This document shows positions 63,573 to 64,000 of a stretch of DNA of 64,000 nucleotides, piece after piece; within the stretch, counting starts at the first letter, position 1, and every line of letters begins with the position of its first letter. Source of the DNA: Semisulcospira habei (Eukaryota; Mollusca; Gastropoda; Semisulcospiridae); NCBI GenBank assembly GCA_036245525.1, contig BTPG01000008.1:28889702-28953701 (forward strand). Direction: 5' to 3'. The position numbers and the translations under genes were made by a program. The notes beneath the pieces were generated by a model that saw only the letters and a program-made list of their open reading frames with translations, did no database searches and was not told the origin of the DNA.

Positions 63573-64000
63573 ATCGGCGATACTGGCGGAGGCAGGAATT
63601 TCTGCCTACCTGCAAAGACAACCACATTTTACCGTGGTGTCTGCAGGGGGCATACATTCCATGCCACCACCTAGAGCTAAATCTCCATGCACCCTAAAAG
63701 AGAACCTACCAAAAGGGGGGAAGGGGTTGCAGTCGATATTGTAGTAGTAAATGAAAAGAAAAGGGGAGACTGCCAGTGCTAATATTTTAGGAAGGTTACA
63801 AAGTAAAGTAGATTATAGCACTGTCAGGGGAGAGAAATGTGCATGATCGACCAGTGATCATAGATCTACTGTGGCCAAAGCACAAAAAAAAAGAGATAGG
63901 AAAGAGAGGGGCGCTAAGAGAGTGACTGAAAGCAATGCATATGGAAGCCCCCCCCCCCCCCCCGAAGGGGGGCGTATCACATATCCCACTGTTCCAGCCA

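Larger units (their letters stand above)
62178..64000 (-). mobile_element. Hammerhead-bearing tandem array (retrozyme-like)
   Basis: Three complete units (starting about 62181, 62704, 63225) and part of a fourth (63757 to the edge); periods 523, 521 and 532 bp. Units are nearly identical by eye; differences are mainly homopolymer length (C7 at 62375 and 62895 versus 16-17 C in the third and fourth) and a few substitutions. Each unit has two small C/G hairpins and, on the minus strand, a hammerhead ribozyme. No long coding region: the repeated 109-codon frames on the plus strand are explained by the tandem duplication. It resembles animal retrozymes or tandem terminal repeats of a Penelope-like element; neither is proven. 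The array runs off the window. Confidence 0.92.

Noticed and set aside
62362..63744. Repeated 109- and 145-codon plus-strand frames
   Set aside because: They repeat with the tandem unit, change with the C-run length and show no domain; explained by the hammerhead array.

Overview
This window is non-coding-rich animal DNA that is built largely from mobile elements. There are no bacterial-type operons. Two splice-bordered exon candidates were found: one strong (hyccin/FAM126 family, minus strand, 51271-51405) and one weaker (plus strand, about 3499-3713). The mixture of RTE-like and I-like LINEs, several SINE families, hundreds of bases of dinucleotide microsatellite and dense hairpin MITEs suggests a lophotrochozoan, most likely a gastropod mollusc. 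That assignment is inference from family resemblance and was not tested by any search.

Layout. 0-6 kb: scattered hairpin MITEs, a candidate first exon behind CRE/octamer/CCAAT motifs, SINE tails and a (TG)n(TGCG)n tract. 6.1-13.0 kb: a full-length but decayed I-like LINE on the minus strand (Gag-like ORF1 with CCHC knuckles; ORF2 with endonuclease, reverse transcriptase and RNase H), bounded by a 16-bp target-site duplication and itself hit by two SINEs. 14.5-18.5 kb: an inverted repeat with about 0.83-kb arms around a broken LINE RT/RNase H gene. 19-45 kb: MITEs at roughly one per 0.5-1 kb, SINEs, microsatellites and a 285-bp near-perfect palindrome. 45.8-49.7 kb: an RTE-like LINE with an uninterrupted 1075-aa ORF and a 13-bp target-site duplication. 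51.3 kb: hyccin exon. 52-62 kb: more MITEs and SINEs. 62.18 kb to the right edge: a tandem array of about 521-532-bp units.

The most interesting object is that terminal array. On the minus strand every complete unit carries a complete type I hammerhead ribozyme core: CTGAAGA, a 4-bp stem II, GAAA, a short palindromic stem III, a GUC cleavage triplet, and a 6-bp stem I that pairs perfectly in two units. Known animal retrozymes and Penelope-like elements share this design. A transcript of the array is predicted to self-cleave into monomers of about 521-532 nt.

Most of the rest is short inverted-repeat elements. Several families (called hpA, hpB and hpH here) are bounded by TTAA, the target preferred by piggyBac-type transposases, but no transposase gene was seen in the window. 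Mobilisation of the SINEs by LINEs is plausible from shared 3' tails. The nesting order can be read directly: the LINE inserted first, SINEs landed in it later, and MITEs and SINEs have landed in each other.
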